Of a stretch of 42,191 nt of DNA, positions 8,693 through 18,930 are shown one piece after another. The translations under genes were made by a program, and so were the position numbers. Under the pieces are notes generated by a model that was given only the letters and a program-made list of their open reading frames with translations, searched no databases and had not been told where the DNA came from. Each line of letters opens with the position of its first letter. Position 1 is the first letter of the stretch. The stretch covers positions 1 through 42,191 of the forward strand of contig JAFAKX010000050.1 in assembly GCA_019234945.1 (NCBI GenBank), read 5' to 3'. The stretch comes from Silvibacterium sp. Its GTDB lineage: Bacteria > Acidobacteriota > Terriglobia > Terriglobales > Acidobacteriaceae.

Positions 8693-10317
8693 TTCACGTT
8701 GGCCGGCGCCTGCCAGGGAACTGCAAGCGCTGCACCGGTCTCTTCGAGAATCTTCAGCACGCTGATGAAGAGCTGTTCCTGGGCCTCAACGCAGCGGGCG
8801 AAGTCGGCGACAGGAGAAATCAGCAGATACGCCCATATCTCCATTCGCAGGCCGGACGGGCTGAGGTCGATCAGCCGCACGCGCGATGAACTGCTCTCGA
8901 CTTCCCTGGTTTCCTGCAGGAGCCGTTCGATGCCGCTTTGCACCTGTCTGACCTGCTCGGAAGTCGTATCCTGGCGCAGGCTGAACGCTTTTTGGACAAG
9001 GAACTTGTCTCGCAATGAGAAGTTTTGAATGCTCTGCTGGACAACCTTGGAATTCGGCAGCGTTACGACGCAGCGGTCGCCCATCCGCAGCTTCAGGGAG
9101 CTCAGGCCGATGTCCTCCACCGTGCCCATATCGTCACCGATCTTGCAGAGGTCGCCAACACGCAGCGCCTTTTGCCCGACAATGGTGATGCCCCCAAAGA
9201 AATTCTCAAGGGTCTTCTGCGCGCCCAGGGCCAGTGCGATTCCGCCGATCCCCAAGCCGGCCAGCAAAGCGCTCACGTCCACGCCTGCACGGCTCACGAG
9301 CACAAGGCAGGCGAACAATACCGCCGTGATCTTGAGAATCCGTACTGTAACACCCACAAAGGTTGCACGTGCAACCACAATGCTGCCGCCCGGTCCTTGC
9401 GTGAGGTAAACCGCCGCCAGGTCCATCGCGCGGATCAGGAGCCAGGTGACGCTGACCACCAGCAGAATGACGGCGCATTCATTCCAGAATTGCCGCGCAA
9501 GCACCGTCATCGAATATTGTGAAAAGAACTTTACCGTTGCCGAGAGCAGCAGGATGAACAGCGGCGCACGAAGCTTGCGGATGACGCGCTCTCCGCTTAC
9601 CGGCAGGATTCTTCCCAGCGCCGGCCCGAGCAGCCACTGCAGCAGGCGCGACAACAGCCCGGCGACTGCCAGCATAGCGACGATTGTCACCACGACCACC
9701 AGCCAGCGCCATATCGGGACCGAGAAGATTCGGTTTTCGACCATCCAGCGAGGGAACTTCTGTTCGAAGCCTGGCCCACTCAGCTCGTCGCTTACATCTG
9801 GAATCCGCGCCAGCGTCTCGGAAGAAAAGAGCCAGATCTGAGGCTCTCCGTGCCGCTGCACGCGCTCAACCACGATGTCCAGGGTCCCTTGGCTCGTCTT
9901 GACCGTTCCGACAAGATCACGCGAGGCTTGCAGGGTCTCGGATACATTCCCGGTCGTTTCACGGGAGAGGGTGTCAAGATTTCCGGTGAGGCCCTTATCC
10001 AGAACAGTCTGGAGTTCCTGTGCCAGCAATTCGGCCTGCTCTGGCGGCTTACGAGTGTTGAGATATTGAGCGGCGCGGGCATAATCGTGCTTTTGCGCGG
10101 CGAGCAGAAAGCCCACAACGCAGCCGTGCGGAGAGGATCGGCCCAAAGGATCCGGCGGCGGAGCGGGAGGCTGCGTCTCCGCCTGACCCGGTGTCGCCGC
10201 CCTAAGCGGATTCGCCGGCTTGCTTGGCTGGGCCTTCTGGGCGACTAGCCCTGAAACGCAAAGCCAGCACGCCAGCAATGCTGCCCAGACTCTGATTCGC
10301 AGACCCTTCGCCACCAT
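8689..10317 (-). CDS. Mechanosensitive ion channel family (MscS) membrane protein
   Basis: Multiple TM helices; LLAGLGIGGIALALGAQKTLENFFGGITIVGQKALRVGDLCKIGDDMGTVEDIGLSSLKLR is the MscS core. Confidence 0.88.
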   Translation of the reverse strand: MVAKGLRIRVWAALLACWLCVSGLVAQKAQPSKPANPLRAATPGQAETQPPAPPPDPLGRSSPHGCVVGFLLAAQKHDYARAAQYLNTRKPPEQAELLAQELQTVLDKGLTGNLDTLSRETTGNVSETLQASRDLVGTVKTSQGTLDIVVERVQRHGEPQIWLFSSETLARIPDVSDELSGPGFEQKFPRWMVENRIFSVPIWRWLVVVVTIVAMLAVAGLLSRLLQWLLGPALGRILPVSGERVIRKLRAPLFILLLSATVKFFSQYSMTVLARQFWNECAVILLVVSVTWLLIRAMDLAAVYLTQGPGGSIVVARATFVGVTVRILKITAVLFACLVLVSRAGVDVSALLAGLGIGGIALALGAQKTLENFFGGITIVGQKALRVGDLCKIGDDMGTVEDIGLSSLKLRMGDRCVVTLPNSKVVQQSIQNFSLRDKFLVQKAFSLRQDTTSEQVRQVQSGIERLLQETREVESSSSRVRLIDLSPSGLRMEIWAYLLISPVADFARCVEAQEQLFISVLKILEETGAALAVPWQAPANVN

Positions 10318-10386
10318 GCGGTAAGGATACGCCCAGAGCGTAAGCGGTCTGACTCCTTACCGGTACCTCAGAATGGCGTCCGCTGA

Positions 10387-11040
10387 TTAGTATCCGTTGG
10401 CGACCAGGTACTCCACGGTCAGCTCGAAGGTCGTCGCCCGCATTCGTTCAACCGCCAGCTTCATCAGAACATCGGCCTCGAGATTCACCGGCGATCCGGC
10501 TTTCAGCGTGTGTAGATTTGTCGCTGCATAGGTATGGGGCAGGATGGCAAGCCCGGCTGTTGTTCCATCCCACCGCGCGATCGTCAGGCTGATGCCTTCG
10601 ATTGCGATCGAACCTTTTTCGACCATGAACGGCCGGATCGTATCCGGAATCGCAACTTCGAGCCACCAGTCGGCGATGGCGCGATTCGCCGACGCATCAA
10701 CGGGATTCAGCGAAACTAGCGTGCCGGTCGCATCGACATGTCCCTGCACCACGTGCCCTCCGAGCGGCGCGCCGGCCGGAGTCGGCAACTCGAGGTTCAC
10801 CGTCGACCCGGACGCGAGCTGCGCAAGCGATGTGCGGGCGATCGTCTCGGCGGCCAAATCGGCGTGAAAGATGGGTGGCTCGATATCGAGCGCGGTCAGG
10901 CAGACGCCGCTCACTGCGACGCTGTCTCCGGTGCGCAGCTTCCCGGCAATCCCGGGAGCGTCTACGGCGATCCGCATGGTCCCGCTGCGCTGCTCGATCG
11001 AGAGAACCCGCCCTGTCGCCTCAATCAATCCGGTAAACAT
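10387..11040 (-). CDS. ribE: Riboflavin synthase alpha chain
   Basis: MFTGLIEATGRV start; duplicated lumazine-binding domains; GxxVxGHVD (GGHVVQGHVDATG). Confidence 0.93.
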   Translation of the reverse strand: MFTGLIEATGRVLSIEQRSGTMRIAVDAPGIAGKLRTGDSVAVSGVCLTALDIEPPIFHADLAAETIARTSLAQLASGSTVNLELPTPAGAPLGGHVVQGHVDATGTLVSLNPVDASANRAIADWWLEVAIPDTIRPFMVEKGSIAIEGISLTIARWDGTTAGLAILPHTYAATNLHTLKAGSPVNLEADVLMKLAVERMRATTFELTVEYLVANGY

Positions 11041-11043
11041 TCG

Positions 11044-12156
11044 TTACGCCCATGGATCCCGTAGATAGCCTTCGAACCAGAAGTCGTGCCCAAGCTGCTG
11101 GACAGAAACCCTCGCCCACTCCGGTTTTGACGACTCTACGCTGTTGACCAGCGGCACGCCTGCTGCTCCTAGAAACATCGGCGCATAGAACAGGCTCAGC
11201 TTGTCGACTACCTCCACGGAAAGGCCGGAGCTGGCCACTTGCGAGCCGCTCTCAATCATGACAGAGGTGATCTCCATCTCGCCTAGCCGCTCGATCACTC
11301 GACGCAGAGAAACCCTCGCGCCGCCATGGACGGCTTCGACGCGCTCCACCCTCACCCCCAGCGCCTCGAGCGCCCGCTGCCGCTCAGACATGGAGATCGT
11401 GCAGAAGACGAGCACATCATCCTGGGCAGTGCGCACGACTTTCGAGTCAAGCCGCAGCCGCAGCGCCGAATCGAGCACGACGCGCATTAGCCGGCGTCGG
11501 CGCGGCAGGCCGGTACGGTCGGTGAGAAGTGGATCATCGGTCAGGATGGTATTAATGCCGGTGATCAGGGCGTCGGAGGCATGACGCATCTTCTGCACAG
11601 CCATTCTCGACTCCTCGCCGGTCAGCATGACAGGAAAGCCCCCAGGCGCGGTGCCCGGCGCCGGCGCAATCCGCCCGTCGAGAGACACCCCTGCCTTCAG
11701 GGTCACAAAGGGCAGGCCTGTCCGGATATAACGCGCAAAGCCGTCGTTCAACTCCTGAGCTTCGCCCGCGAGCAAGCCAACGTCGACCGCGATCCCGGCG
11801 GCTCTCAGTCGCTCGATACCCTGGCCGTTCACTGCCGGGTTCGGATCGCCGGTCGCCACCACGACCCTCGCCACCCCGGCTTCGATCAATGCCGCGGTAC
11901 ACGGTCCGGTTCGCCCAGTATGGCAACATGGCTCGAGCGTCACGTAAGCAGTCGCTCCGCGAGCTTCGCAACCCGCGGCTTTCAGAGCGACAACTTCTGC
12001 GTGATCCAGCCGGTCGTATTCGTGGAATCCGCGGCCGACGACAGCATCGCCTCTGACGAGCACGCAACCCACGGCGGGATTCGGAGAAGCCAGGCCCACG
12101 GATTGGCGGGCCAAGTCGAGCGCTTCCTTCATCCAGCGCTCGTCTTCGCGATTCAT
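11044..12156 (-). CDS. ribD: Bifunctional diaminohydroxyphosphoribosylaminopyrimidine deaminase / 5-amino-6-(5-phosphoribosylamino)uracil reductase
   Basis: HAEVVAL and LEPCCHTGRTGPC deaminase motifs; reductase domain KAGVSLDGRIA. Start revised to the internal ATG at 12156 (MNREDERWMKEALDLAR); the ORF track extends to 12225. Confidence 0.92.
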   Translation of the reverse strand: MNREDERWMKEALDLARQSVGLASPNPAVGCVLVRGDAVVGRGFHEYDRLDHAEVVALKAAGCEARGATAYVTLEPCCHTGRTGPCTAALIEAGVARVVVATGDPNPAVNGQGIERLRAAGIAVDVGLLAGEAQELNDGFARYIRTGLPFVTLKAGVSLDGRIAPAPGTAPGGFPVMLTGEESRMAVQKMRHASDALITGINTILTDDPLLTDRTGLPRRRRLMRVVLDSALRLRLDSKVVRTAQDDVLVFCTISMSERQRALEALGVRVERVEAVHGGARVSLRRVIERLGEMEITSVMIESGSQVASSGLSVEVVDKLSLFYAPMFLGAAGVPLVNSVESSKPEWARVSVQQLGHDFWFEGYLRDPWA

Positions 12157-12225
12157 GGCTGAATTGTCTTGGTGTGTGGAGATCGGGTTGAGCGCAGACA
12201 TGCCTTTCAGCCTGTTGGTAATCAC

Positions 12226-13191
12226 CTATTTGTCCAGTAGGGAATCCACGAATGCGCCGCTGTCGAAGGGGAGCAGGTCGTCGATCTTTTCGCCGACGCC
12301 GATATAGCGCACCGGCAGCTTCAGTTCACGCGCGATGGCCACCGCAATTCCGCCCTTCGCGGTGCCATCGAGTTTGGTGATCACGATGCCGGTAACTCCG
12401 GCCGACTCGGTAAACAAGCGCGCCTGCTGGAGCCCGTTCTGTCCGGTAGTGGCATCCATCACCAGCAGCACTTCATGAGGGGCATCCGGAACAAACCGCT
12501 GCGCGGTTCGTCGCATCTTTTCGAGCTCCGCCATCAGATTGTTCTTGGTATGCAGGCGCCCGGCAGTATCCACGATAAGAAAATCGATACCGCGCGCCTT
12601 GGCCGCATTCAGCGAGTCGAAAAGCACCGCCGATGGGTCGCTGCCCTGCTTGGATTTGATGAGTTCCACGCCGCTGCGCTGGCTCCAGACCTCGAGCTGT
12701 TCGATCGCCGCCGCGCGGAAAGTATCCGCGGCACACAACAGCACCGTTTTGCTCTGCGAGCGAAGGTACGCTGCAAGCTTGCCGCTGGTCGTTGTCTTGC
12801 CGGTGCCATTCACGCCGACCAGCAGGATGACTTCAGGGGGAGCCTCAACGCCGTGCGGAGTGCGTTGCTGCTCATCGAGCAGCGCCTTCAGCTGTGTCTT
12901 GAGCAGGTCCTTCAGTTCCGCTCCATCACGAATCTGCTGCCGTTTCGCGCGCTCGCGCAGTGTCGAGACAATTTCGGCCGCCGTCGTGACCCCGATATCG
13001 GACGCGATGAGGCTCATTTCGAGCTCTTCCAGCGCTTCCTCATCGACGGTTCGGGTGAGCGAAAGAACGCTGTCGATGCGCTCCTCGAGGTTCTCGCGCG
13101 TGCGCGAGACCGCCTCTCGCATCCGGTCGAGAAAGCCCTTCTTCTTCGGCTCTTCCTCTTCCTTTAGGCTCCCGAACAGGGTTTGGATCAT
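12226..13191 (-). CDS. ftsY: Signal recognition particle receptor FtsY
   Basis: GVNGTGKTTTSGKLA, DTFRAAAIEQLE, DTAGRLHTKNNLM, TKLDGTAKGG. Start revised to MIQTLFGSLKEEEEP; the longer ORF overlaps the upstream gene. Confidence 0.93.
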   Translation of the reverse strand: MIQTLFGSLKEEEEPKKKGFLDRMREAVSRTRENLEERIDSVLSLTRTVDEEALEELEMSLIASDIGVTTAAEIVSTLRERAKRQQIRDGAELKDLLKTQLKALLDEQQRTPHGVEAPPEVILLVGVNGTGKTTTSGKLAAYLRSQSKTVLLCAADTFRAAAIEQLEVWSQRSGVELIKSKQGSDPSAVLFDSLNAAKARGIDFLIVDTAGRLHTKNNLMAELEKMRRTAQRFVPDAPHEVLLVMDATTGQNGLQQARLFTESAGVTGIVITKLDGTAKGGIAVAIARELKLPVRYIGVGEKIDDLLPFDSGAFVDSLLDK

Positions 13192-13255
13192 GACAGGGTC
13201 TTCCTCATTGTCTTCTGTTTCGATAGTAGCAACTTGAGGGACCTTTATCCGGACG

Positions 13256-14314
13256 TCAAAAGATTTCGGAAAGTACGCGTTGTTGAGGGAAGGACACCGG
13301 CGGGCGTGGGCTCTTGACAACGATCTTGCCCCGCCTTACGAGAGCAATCAAAGCAGTGACGGCCGACGCATCATAACGTTTGACCGAAAGCCGGTTCAGC
13401 ACCTCTAGCACGTATTCAGGATCCATCGCGGCCTGGTAAGGACGTGATGTAGTCATCGCATCGAAGCTATCGGCGACCGCGATGATGCGCGCCATCATGG
13501 GAATCTGCTCGCCGCGCAGTCCGTAAGGATATCCCTGCCCATCGAGGGACTCGTGATGCAGTTCCACACCAGGAATCAGGTCCGCAAGGGCCTCAATGGG
13601 ACGCAGGATCGATGCACCCTTTACCGTATGGGCTTTCACGATTTCGAACTCCTCGGGAGTAAGCGGCGCTTCCTTTCTCACGATAGAGTCTTCAATGCCC
13701 AGCGTGCCTATGTCGTGCAGGAGTGCCGCCAGCCGGATACGTTCCACCTCCTCGGACCCGATACCCAGCTCGCGCGCAATGTCAGCTGAATAAGCCGCAA
13801 CGCGTTCCGAATGTCCGCGCAGGTAGTTCGTTCGTTCATCGATTGCCTTTGCGATCATTCGGATCAGTTCCGCCAATGTTGTGTACAGCTGGCTGGCTTC
13901 CGCCTGCTTGTCCAGAAATGCATTCTCGAGACTCCCGAGAGCCTTCTGCCATTCAACTGCAGGCTCTTCATAAAGAGTCCCACGCTGCCGTATGGCCTCC
14001 TCGTCCGCCTTCTGCAGCGACCTCGACTGTATGGTCTCGGCAAAAGTGCGGCTCAGATGCGTCAGCCGCTGGCCGGCCAATAGCGCAAGAAGCGCCCAGA
14101 ACAGCAGAATCGCGCCCATCAGGGCCAATACGCCCCACTGAAGATAAGTCGATACGTAGAGCAGAGCCAAACTGATCACAGACGCACCGCTCAAGGAAAA
14201 GAAAACACGCCAAAAGACTCGGCGGCGAATTGGACGTCCGTGAACCATGAGGATAGAGGTATCCGTTAGGAGGGAAAACCCGTCCTGCCTCAGTCTACTG
14301 AGATGAAATGCCAT
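13256..14314 (-). CDS. Membrane-anchored HD-GYP domain phosphodiesterase-like protein
   Basis: Two N-terminal hydrophobic segments, then RGHSERVAAYS, LLHDIGTLGIEDSI, HHESLDGQGYPYGLRGEQIP, ARIIAVADSFDAMTTSRPY. Confidence 0.88.
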   Translation of the reverse strand: MAFHLSRLRQDGFSLLTDTSILMVHGRPIRRRVFWRVFFSLSGASVISLALLYVSTYLQWGVLALMGAILLFWALLALLAGQRLTHLSRTFAETIQSRSLQKADEEAIRQRGTLYEEPAVEWQKALGSLENAFLDKQAEASQLYTTLAELIRMIAKAIDERTNYLRGHSERVAAYSADIARELGIGSEEVERIRLAALLHDIGTLGIEDSIVRKEAPLTPEEFEIVKAHTVKGASILRPIEALADLIPGVELHHESLDGQGYPYGLRGEQIPMMARIIAVADSFDAMTTSRPYQAAMDPEYVLEVLNRLSVKRYDASAVTALIALVRRGKIVVKSPRPPVSFPQQRVLSEIF

Positions 14315-14363
14315 TGCCTCTCACACGAAAGTCGTAGAGGTATGGCTGGTTATTGGTCGCGTC

Positions 14364-15371
14364 CTATTCGTCGCGTCCAGGCCTGCTCATAAGATCCTGC
14401 ATGGCCTGCCGCGGATTCTTTTCGGCCGTCAGAATTGCCTCCACCTGCTCGGCAATGGGCATCTCCACCCCGTACTGCTTCGCGAGGCCGAGCGCGGCGG
14501 ATGTGGTTCGTACCCCCTCGGCCACCTTGCCATGAAGGTCAGAGAGAATCTCCTGCAACTGCCTGCCTTTCCCCAGTTCGATACCCACCCAACGGTTACG
14601 GGAGAGGGCGCCTGTGCAGGTCAGGACCAGATCGCCGATCCCCGAAAGGCCGGCCAGCGTCTCACGACTGCCGCCGCAGGCCACGGCGAGCCGTGTTACC
14701 TCTGCGACTCCCCGCGTAATCAGAGCCGCCGTGCTGTTGTACCCCAGGCCCAGTCCCGCGACGATCCCGGCCGCAATTGCAATCACATTCTTAAGCGCGC
14801 CGCCCAGCTCTACTCCGATGACATCGTCATTCGTATAGAGCCGCAGTGTCCCACTGCCGAACTCCCGCTGCACGAGCGAAGCCAGCGCCGCGTCAGCCGA
14901 GGCAATCGTCACCGCCGTTGGCGAGCCGGCCGCTACCTCCTGCGCAAACGATGGACCACTGAGCACGCCGCATCGCAGATTCAGATGATGCCGACCGAGC
15001 ACATCCGCAATCACCTGGCTCATGCGCAGATACGTTCCGTCCTCGACGCCCTTGGTCGCGCTCACCAGCAGCTGCTCGGTGTTTAAATGTGGGGCAAACA
15101 GCTCATACGACGCGCGCACGTGGTGCGATGGCATTACGCTAACGACAATTTCAGCATGACGCAGCGCCTCTTCCGCATCGCTGGTCACAGCAATCTGCCG
15201 CGGTATCGGAACCCCGGGCAGAAACGCCTTATTCTCCCCTGAATCCCGAATATCCGCCGCGACCTCGGGCGAATGTGCCCACAGCATGACGGCGTGACCA
15301 CCCCGGTGCGCAAGGCTCAGCGCGATGGCCGTGCCCCATGCGCCGCCGCCCATCACGGCGATCCGGCTCAT
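14364..15371 (-). CDS. gpsA: Glycerol-3-phosphate dehydrogenase [NAD(P)+]
   Basis: MGGGAWGTAIALSLAHRGG, SATKGVEDGTYLRMSQV, LSGPSFAQEV, GALKNVIAIAAGI, GLSGIGDLVLTCTG. Confidence 0.95.
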   Translation of the reverse strand: MSRIAVMGGGAWGTAIALSLAHRGGHAVMLWAHSPEVAADIRDSGENKAFLPGVPIPRQIAVTSDAEEALRHAEIVVSVMPSHHVRASYELFAPHLNTEQLLVSATKGVEDGTYLRMSQVIADVLGRHHLNLRCGVLSGPSFAQEVAAGSPTAVTIASADAALASLVQREFGSGTLRLYTNDDVIGVELGGALKNVIAIAAGIVAGLGLGYNSTAALITRGVAEVTRLAVACGGSRETLAGLSGIGDLVLTCTGALSRNRWVGIELGKGRQLQEILSDLHGKVAEGVRTTSAALGLAKQYGVEMPIAEQVEAILTAEKNPRQAMQDLMSRPGRDE

Positions 15372-16000
15372 GCCGCAGCCTTTGTCTTGCCGAAGCGGTA
15401 TTCTGTGCCATGCAGAAGCCGGCCGATATTCTCATGATGCTTGGCGATAACAATAATCGGCGCCAGCATCATCACGGCCGTAAGCCATACACCGTAAGCC
15501 GCATGCGGAAGCAGCAGTCCAAATGCCGGAAATGCCGCCGCCCCGACGATAGATGCCAACGATACATACCGCGATAAGGCAAACACCAGCACGAAGACTC
15601 CGAGAGAAGCCAAAGCCGCCCACGGTGCCAAAGCCAGAAACACCCCGAACGCAGTCGCCACTCCCTTGCCGCCCTTGAATCCCAGCCATACCGTATAGAT
15701 ATGGCCGACAATCGCGCCGATCGCAGCGAGGGCGACAGCGTTCGAGTATGGAACGCCGATCCGCACCGCAACATGTCCGGCGAGCAGAACCGCCGCATAT
15801 CCCTTGCACGCATCGAGGAGGAAGGTCAGGGCGCCGAGTCCCTTCGCGCCTGACCGGATCACATTCGTTGCACCGATATTGCCGCTGCCTTTCGAGCGGA
15901 TGTCCTCCTTGCGGAAAATCCTGACCAGCAGAAAGCCGAAGGGAATCGAGCCCAGCAGGTATGCGGCCAGCGCAATCGACAGGTAGGCAACAACAGGCAC
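15368..16000 (-). CDS. plsY: Acyl-phosphate glycerol-3-phosphate acyltransferase
   Basis: AYLLGSIPFGFLLVRIF, GSGNIGATNVIRSGAKGLG, GHIYTVWLGFKGGKGVATAFG; 4-nt overlap with gpsA. Confidence 0.95.
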   Translation of the reverse strand: MPVVAYLSIALAAYLLGSIPFGFLLVRIFRKEDIRSKGSGNIGATNVIRSGAKGLGALTFLLDACKGYAAVLLAGHVAVRIGVPYSNAVALAAIGAIVGHIYTVWLGFKGGKGVATAFGVFLALAPWAALASLGVFVLVFALSRYVSLASIVGAAAFPAFGLLLPHAAYGVWLTAVMMLAPIIVIAKHHENIGRLLHGTEYRFGKTKAAA

Positions 16001-16020
16001 TGCGCTAGAGTTTAGCAGTC

Positions 16021-17265
16021 CTACATCAGCCGACGCCGGACCATGTCCAGCGCGGTCTGGCTGGCATAATGCCGGATACGCTCGCGGTCGCCGCCGAACC
16101 GGCGCTCGAGCACCTCCGTCTCATCGCCATCGCTCAAGCCAAGATACACGAGGCCGACCGGCTTGTCCTCGCTGCCGCCCGAAGGACCCGCAATGCCGGT
16201 TACTCCCGCTCCGAGGGTCGTATGGCAGCGCTTGCGAATCCCCTGGGCCAGGGCCGCCGCGACTTCCCGGCTGACGGCGCCGTGCCGCTCGATCAGCTTC
16301 GGATCGACGCCCGCAAACTCCGTCTTCAGTTCGTTGCTGTACACCACAGCTCCGCCGGCAAACGACCGCGAGCTGCCACTGATTTTTGTCAGCCTCTCGG
16401 CGATCATCCCGCCTGTGCAGCTCTCCGCGACCGATAGTGTCGCGCCTCGCATCTCGAGGTAGTACAGAACGATCTGCTCGAGCGATTCGCCCTGCGATGA
16501 ATAGATGTAGTCTTCGAGCTCCTCTTCGATCTTGCCGGCAAGCGAATCCACGCGCGCCTGCGCCAGCGCCAGGTTGGGTTTTCCGCACACCAAGTTCAGC
16601 TGGATGTCGCCCAGGTGTGCCAGGATGGTTGTCTCCACGTCGGTATATTGTGTGTAGATCGGCGCTATCCGCGCGTCGGCCGCAGACTCGCCGATCAGCG
16701 CCGCCTTGAGCACCCGCGTGGCGATGAATCGCTGCGGCAGTGCCTCCCGGAGAAGCGGCATGCACCCTTCGTCGAACATTGGCTTCAGTTCCGATGGCGG
16801 GCCCGGCAACAGCATCAGCAGTTTGCGATGTTTGCCATAAACGATGTCCAGCCACTGCCCCGGAGCCGTGCCACGCGGATTCTCGATCACGACAGCACCC
16901 TCGAGCAGATCTGCCTGCTTTTCGTTGTTCCGGGTCATGGTCATGCGCCGCGCCGCCGCGCGCGTGTAGAGCTGCGCGATGAGATCCGGATTGCGCTTAA
17001 GCCCGATCCCAAGCGCCTCGGCTGCGGCCTCGCGCGTCACATCGTCCTCGGTGGGACCGAGGCCGCCCATGATGACGACGATATCGGTACGACCGATCGC
17101 GTTTTGTACCGCGTCGACCAGATGTTTCAGGCGGTCGCCCACGATCGTCTTGAACGCGACGCTCACGCCCAGCTGGTTGAGCCGCTCAGTAATGTAGAGG
17201 GAGTTTGTGTCCTGCCGCCAGGGTGTCAGCAACTCCGAGCCAATTGCGATGATCTCCGAGTTCAT
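16021..17265 (-). CDS. cinA: CinA family competence/damage-inducible protein (nicotinamide-nucleotide amidohydrolase-type C-terminus)
   Basis: MNSEIIAIGSELLTPWRQDTNS, MGGLGPTEDDVTREAAA, LSVAESCTGGMIAERLT, GVTGIAGPSGG. Start revised to 17265. Confidence 0.93.
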   Translation of the reverse strand: MNSEIIAIGSELLTPWRQDTNSLYITERLNQLGVSVAFKTIVGDRLKHLVDAVQNAIGRTDIVVIMGGLGPTEDDVTREAAAEALGIGLKRNPDLIAQLYTRAAARRMTMTRNNEKQADLLEGAVVIENPRGTAPGQWLDIVYGKHRKLLMLLPGPPSELKPMFDEGCMPLLREALPQRFIATRVLKAALIGESAADARIAPIYTQYTDVETTILAHLGDIQLNLVCGKPNLALAQARVDSLAGKIEEELEDYIYSSQGESLEQIVLYYLEMRGATLSVAESCTGGMIAERLTKISGSSRSFAGGAVVYSNELKTEFAGVDPKLIERHGAVSREVAAALAQGIRKRCHTTLGAGVTGIAGPSGGSEDKPVGLVYLGLSDGDETEVLERRFGGDRERIRHYASQTALDMVRRRLM

Positions 17266-17344
17266 CGAACCCCGACAGTATCCACAGGCCAGCCGCGTTG
17301 CATTCGCCGGCCGGAAATCAGAAATGAAATTTGAGATCGGCGCA

Positions 17345-18385
17345 TCAGAAGGCGCGCCAGCCCTCAATCCCCAACGCTACATGATAAACGGCAGTGCTGG
17401 TGGCCACGAGTGCGTTCCCGCCGGGTACGAAAGTAAACCCTACGATGCCCGAGCCGGCGACGACCAGCTGTGCCTCGCCCGTCTGCGAGATGCGCACCAC
17501 CCCGCGTTTACCGCCCAGCGACGCCGCCGCATAAACGCTGCCAGCAATGTCCACAGCCAGGCCCTGCGGCCTTCCCAGACCGCGATAAAAGGCGTTTGTC
17601 GCGCCGTCGCGGTCGATGGCATACACATTGTCGAAGCTCGACGTTGTCGGCCCCGAAACATAAAGCGTTCCGTCAATTCCAAATGCGAGATGGTAGGCTG
17701 CGACGCTCGGCTCCAGTGTGGCGAAGACGAATATCTGCCGGTCGGGCGCGATCTTGAAGATCGTGCCGCTGCGGTCGCCCACATAGAGGTTGCGCTCGGT
17801 ATCGAACGCCAGCCCTGTCGCGATCCCCATGCCCTCGGCGTAAACGCTTGCCGCGCCCGCCGGGCTCACGCGGTAGACCGTGCCCTCCTGACGCGAGGAG
17901 ACGTAGACGTTTCCCTCAGGATCGGTGGCCAGGCCGCTGGCATTCATGATTCCGCTGACAAATGGCCGCATTTCGCCGTGATGTTCCACCCGGAAGACGG
18001 AAACAGGGGTCTCCTGCCCGCGCGAGCCCGAAAGCGTCAGGTAGATATTGCCCTGCCGGTCCACTGCGGGATTCGCAACCATGTGCACGCCGGTCGCGAT
18101 CTGGGCGCCAACCTTCAGCTCAACGGCATTGCTCTGGGCGCCATTGCGCAGGATTCGCAGCTTCCCGGTTTCAGCTTCCTCCGGCACCCGGAGCACCATG
18201 CGCCTGCCGCGGCTCAGCACCACCGGAGCCGCCAGATCCCCCACCATGGGTACCGGCCGTCGATACGATACCGGGCCCAGATTGGTGCCCACCACCTCCA
18301 CCTCGCCGCCCGGCAAAGCAGCATTTGGCTGAATAGACTCGATTCGGGGGGAGGGAGCTGAGTCGGATTTAAGAAGAGGCGTCAT
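17345..18385 (-). CDS. IPT/TIG plus NHL/SMP-30-like beta-propeller protein
   Basis: IESIQPNAALPGGEVEVVGTNLG (IPT/TIG) followed by repeated propeller blades (GLATDPEGNVYVSSR, GLAFDTERNLYVGDR, HLAFGIDGTLYVSG, GLAVDIAGSVYAA). Confidence 0.75.
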   Translation of the reverse strand: MTPLLKSDSAPSPRIESIQPNAALPGGEVEVVGTNLGPVSYRRPVPMVGDLAAPVVLSRGRRMVLRVPEEAETGKLRILRNGAQSNAVELKVGAQIATGVHMVANPAVDRQGNIYLTLSGSRGQETPVSVFRVEHHGEMRPFVSGIMNASGLATDPEGNVYVSSRQEGTVYRVSPAGAASVYAEGMGIATGLAFDTERNLYVGDRSGTIFKIAPDRQIFVFATLEPSVAAYHLAFGIDGTLYVSGPTTSSFDNVYAIDRDGATNAFYRGLGRPQGLAVDIAGSVYAAASLGGKRGVVRISQTGEAQLVVAGSGIVGFTFVPGGNALVATSTAVYHVALGIEGWRAF

Positions 18386-18417
18386 ACTCGCTACAAACTC
18401 ATTCTAGTCCCTGCCTG

Positions 18418-18930
18418 CTACCACCAGCGTTGAACGATGAGCCCGATGGCAAGACCGTACATCCCGGCAGCCACATCGTCCATCATGATGCCCAGGCCGC
18501 CGTGTAATTGTTCAAGCTGCCGCGCCGGCCAAGGTTTCACAATATCGAATAGACGAAACAGCGCGAAAGCAAGCACCGCGTGTCCGATCTCGACTGGGCA
18601 TGCTATCAGTGCGAACCACTGTCCGGCGACCTCGTCGATGACCACGTGTCCGGGGTCTTCGCGGCCGCTCTCGCGCTCCACAACCGAAGCCGCCGGGATG
18701 CCGATCAGCGTGACCGCAATCGCCGCTATTGCGGTTGCCACAGCCTGTCCTATTGTGCTCAGATGCGCCGCGCGTCCCGCGCCAAGCCAGAGCGCCGCGG
18801 CAGCAAGTGATGCCCACGTGCCGGGACCGGGACCGATCAGCCCGATGCCGAAAAACGTCCCAATCGTCCAGGCCCAGGCAGTCTTGATTCTGCGCTCTGT
18901 GCTCGGTGCCGAGTCAGGAGCTGTCGTCAT
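18418..18930 (-). CDS. pgpA: Phosphatidylglycerophosphatase A
   Basis: GLIGPGPGTWASL, DPGHVVIDEVAGQW, FRLFDIVKPWPARQLEQLHGGLGIMMDDVAAG. Confidence 0.92.
   Translation of the reverse strand: MTTAPDSAPSTERRIKTAWAWTIGTFFGIGLIGPGPGTWASLAAAALWLGAGRAAHLSTIGQAVATAIAAIAVTLIGIPAASVVERESGREDPGHVVIDEVAGQWFALIACPVEIGHAVLAFALFRLFDIVKPWPARQLEQLHGGLGIMMDDVAAGMYGLAIGLIVQRWW

Noticed and set aside
17207-18361. 384-aa ORF on the plus strand
   Set aside because: Antisense to the NHL/IPT protein gene; composition typical of a mirror ORF.
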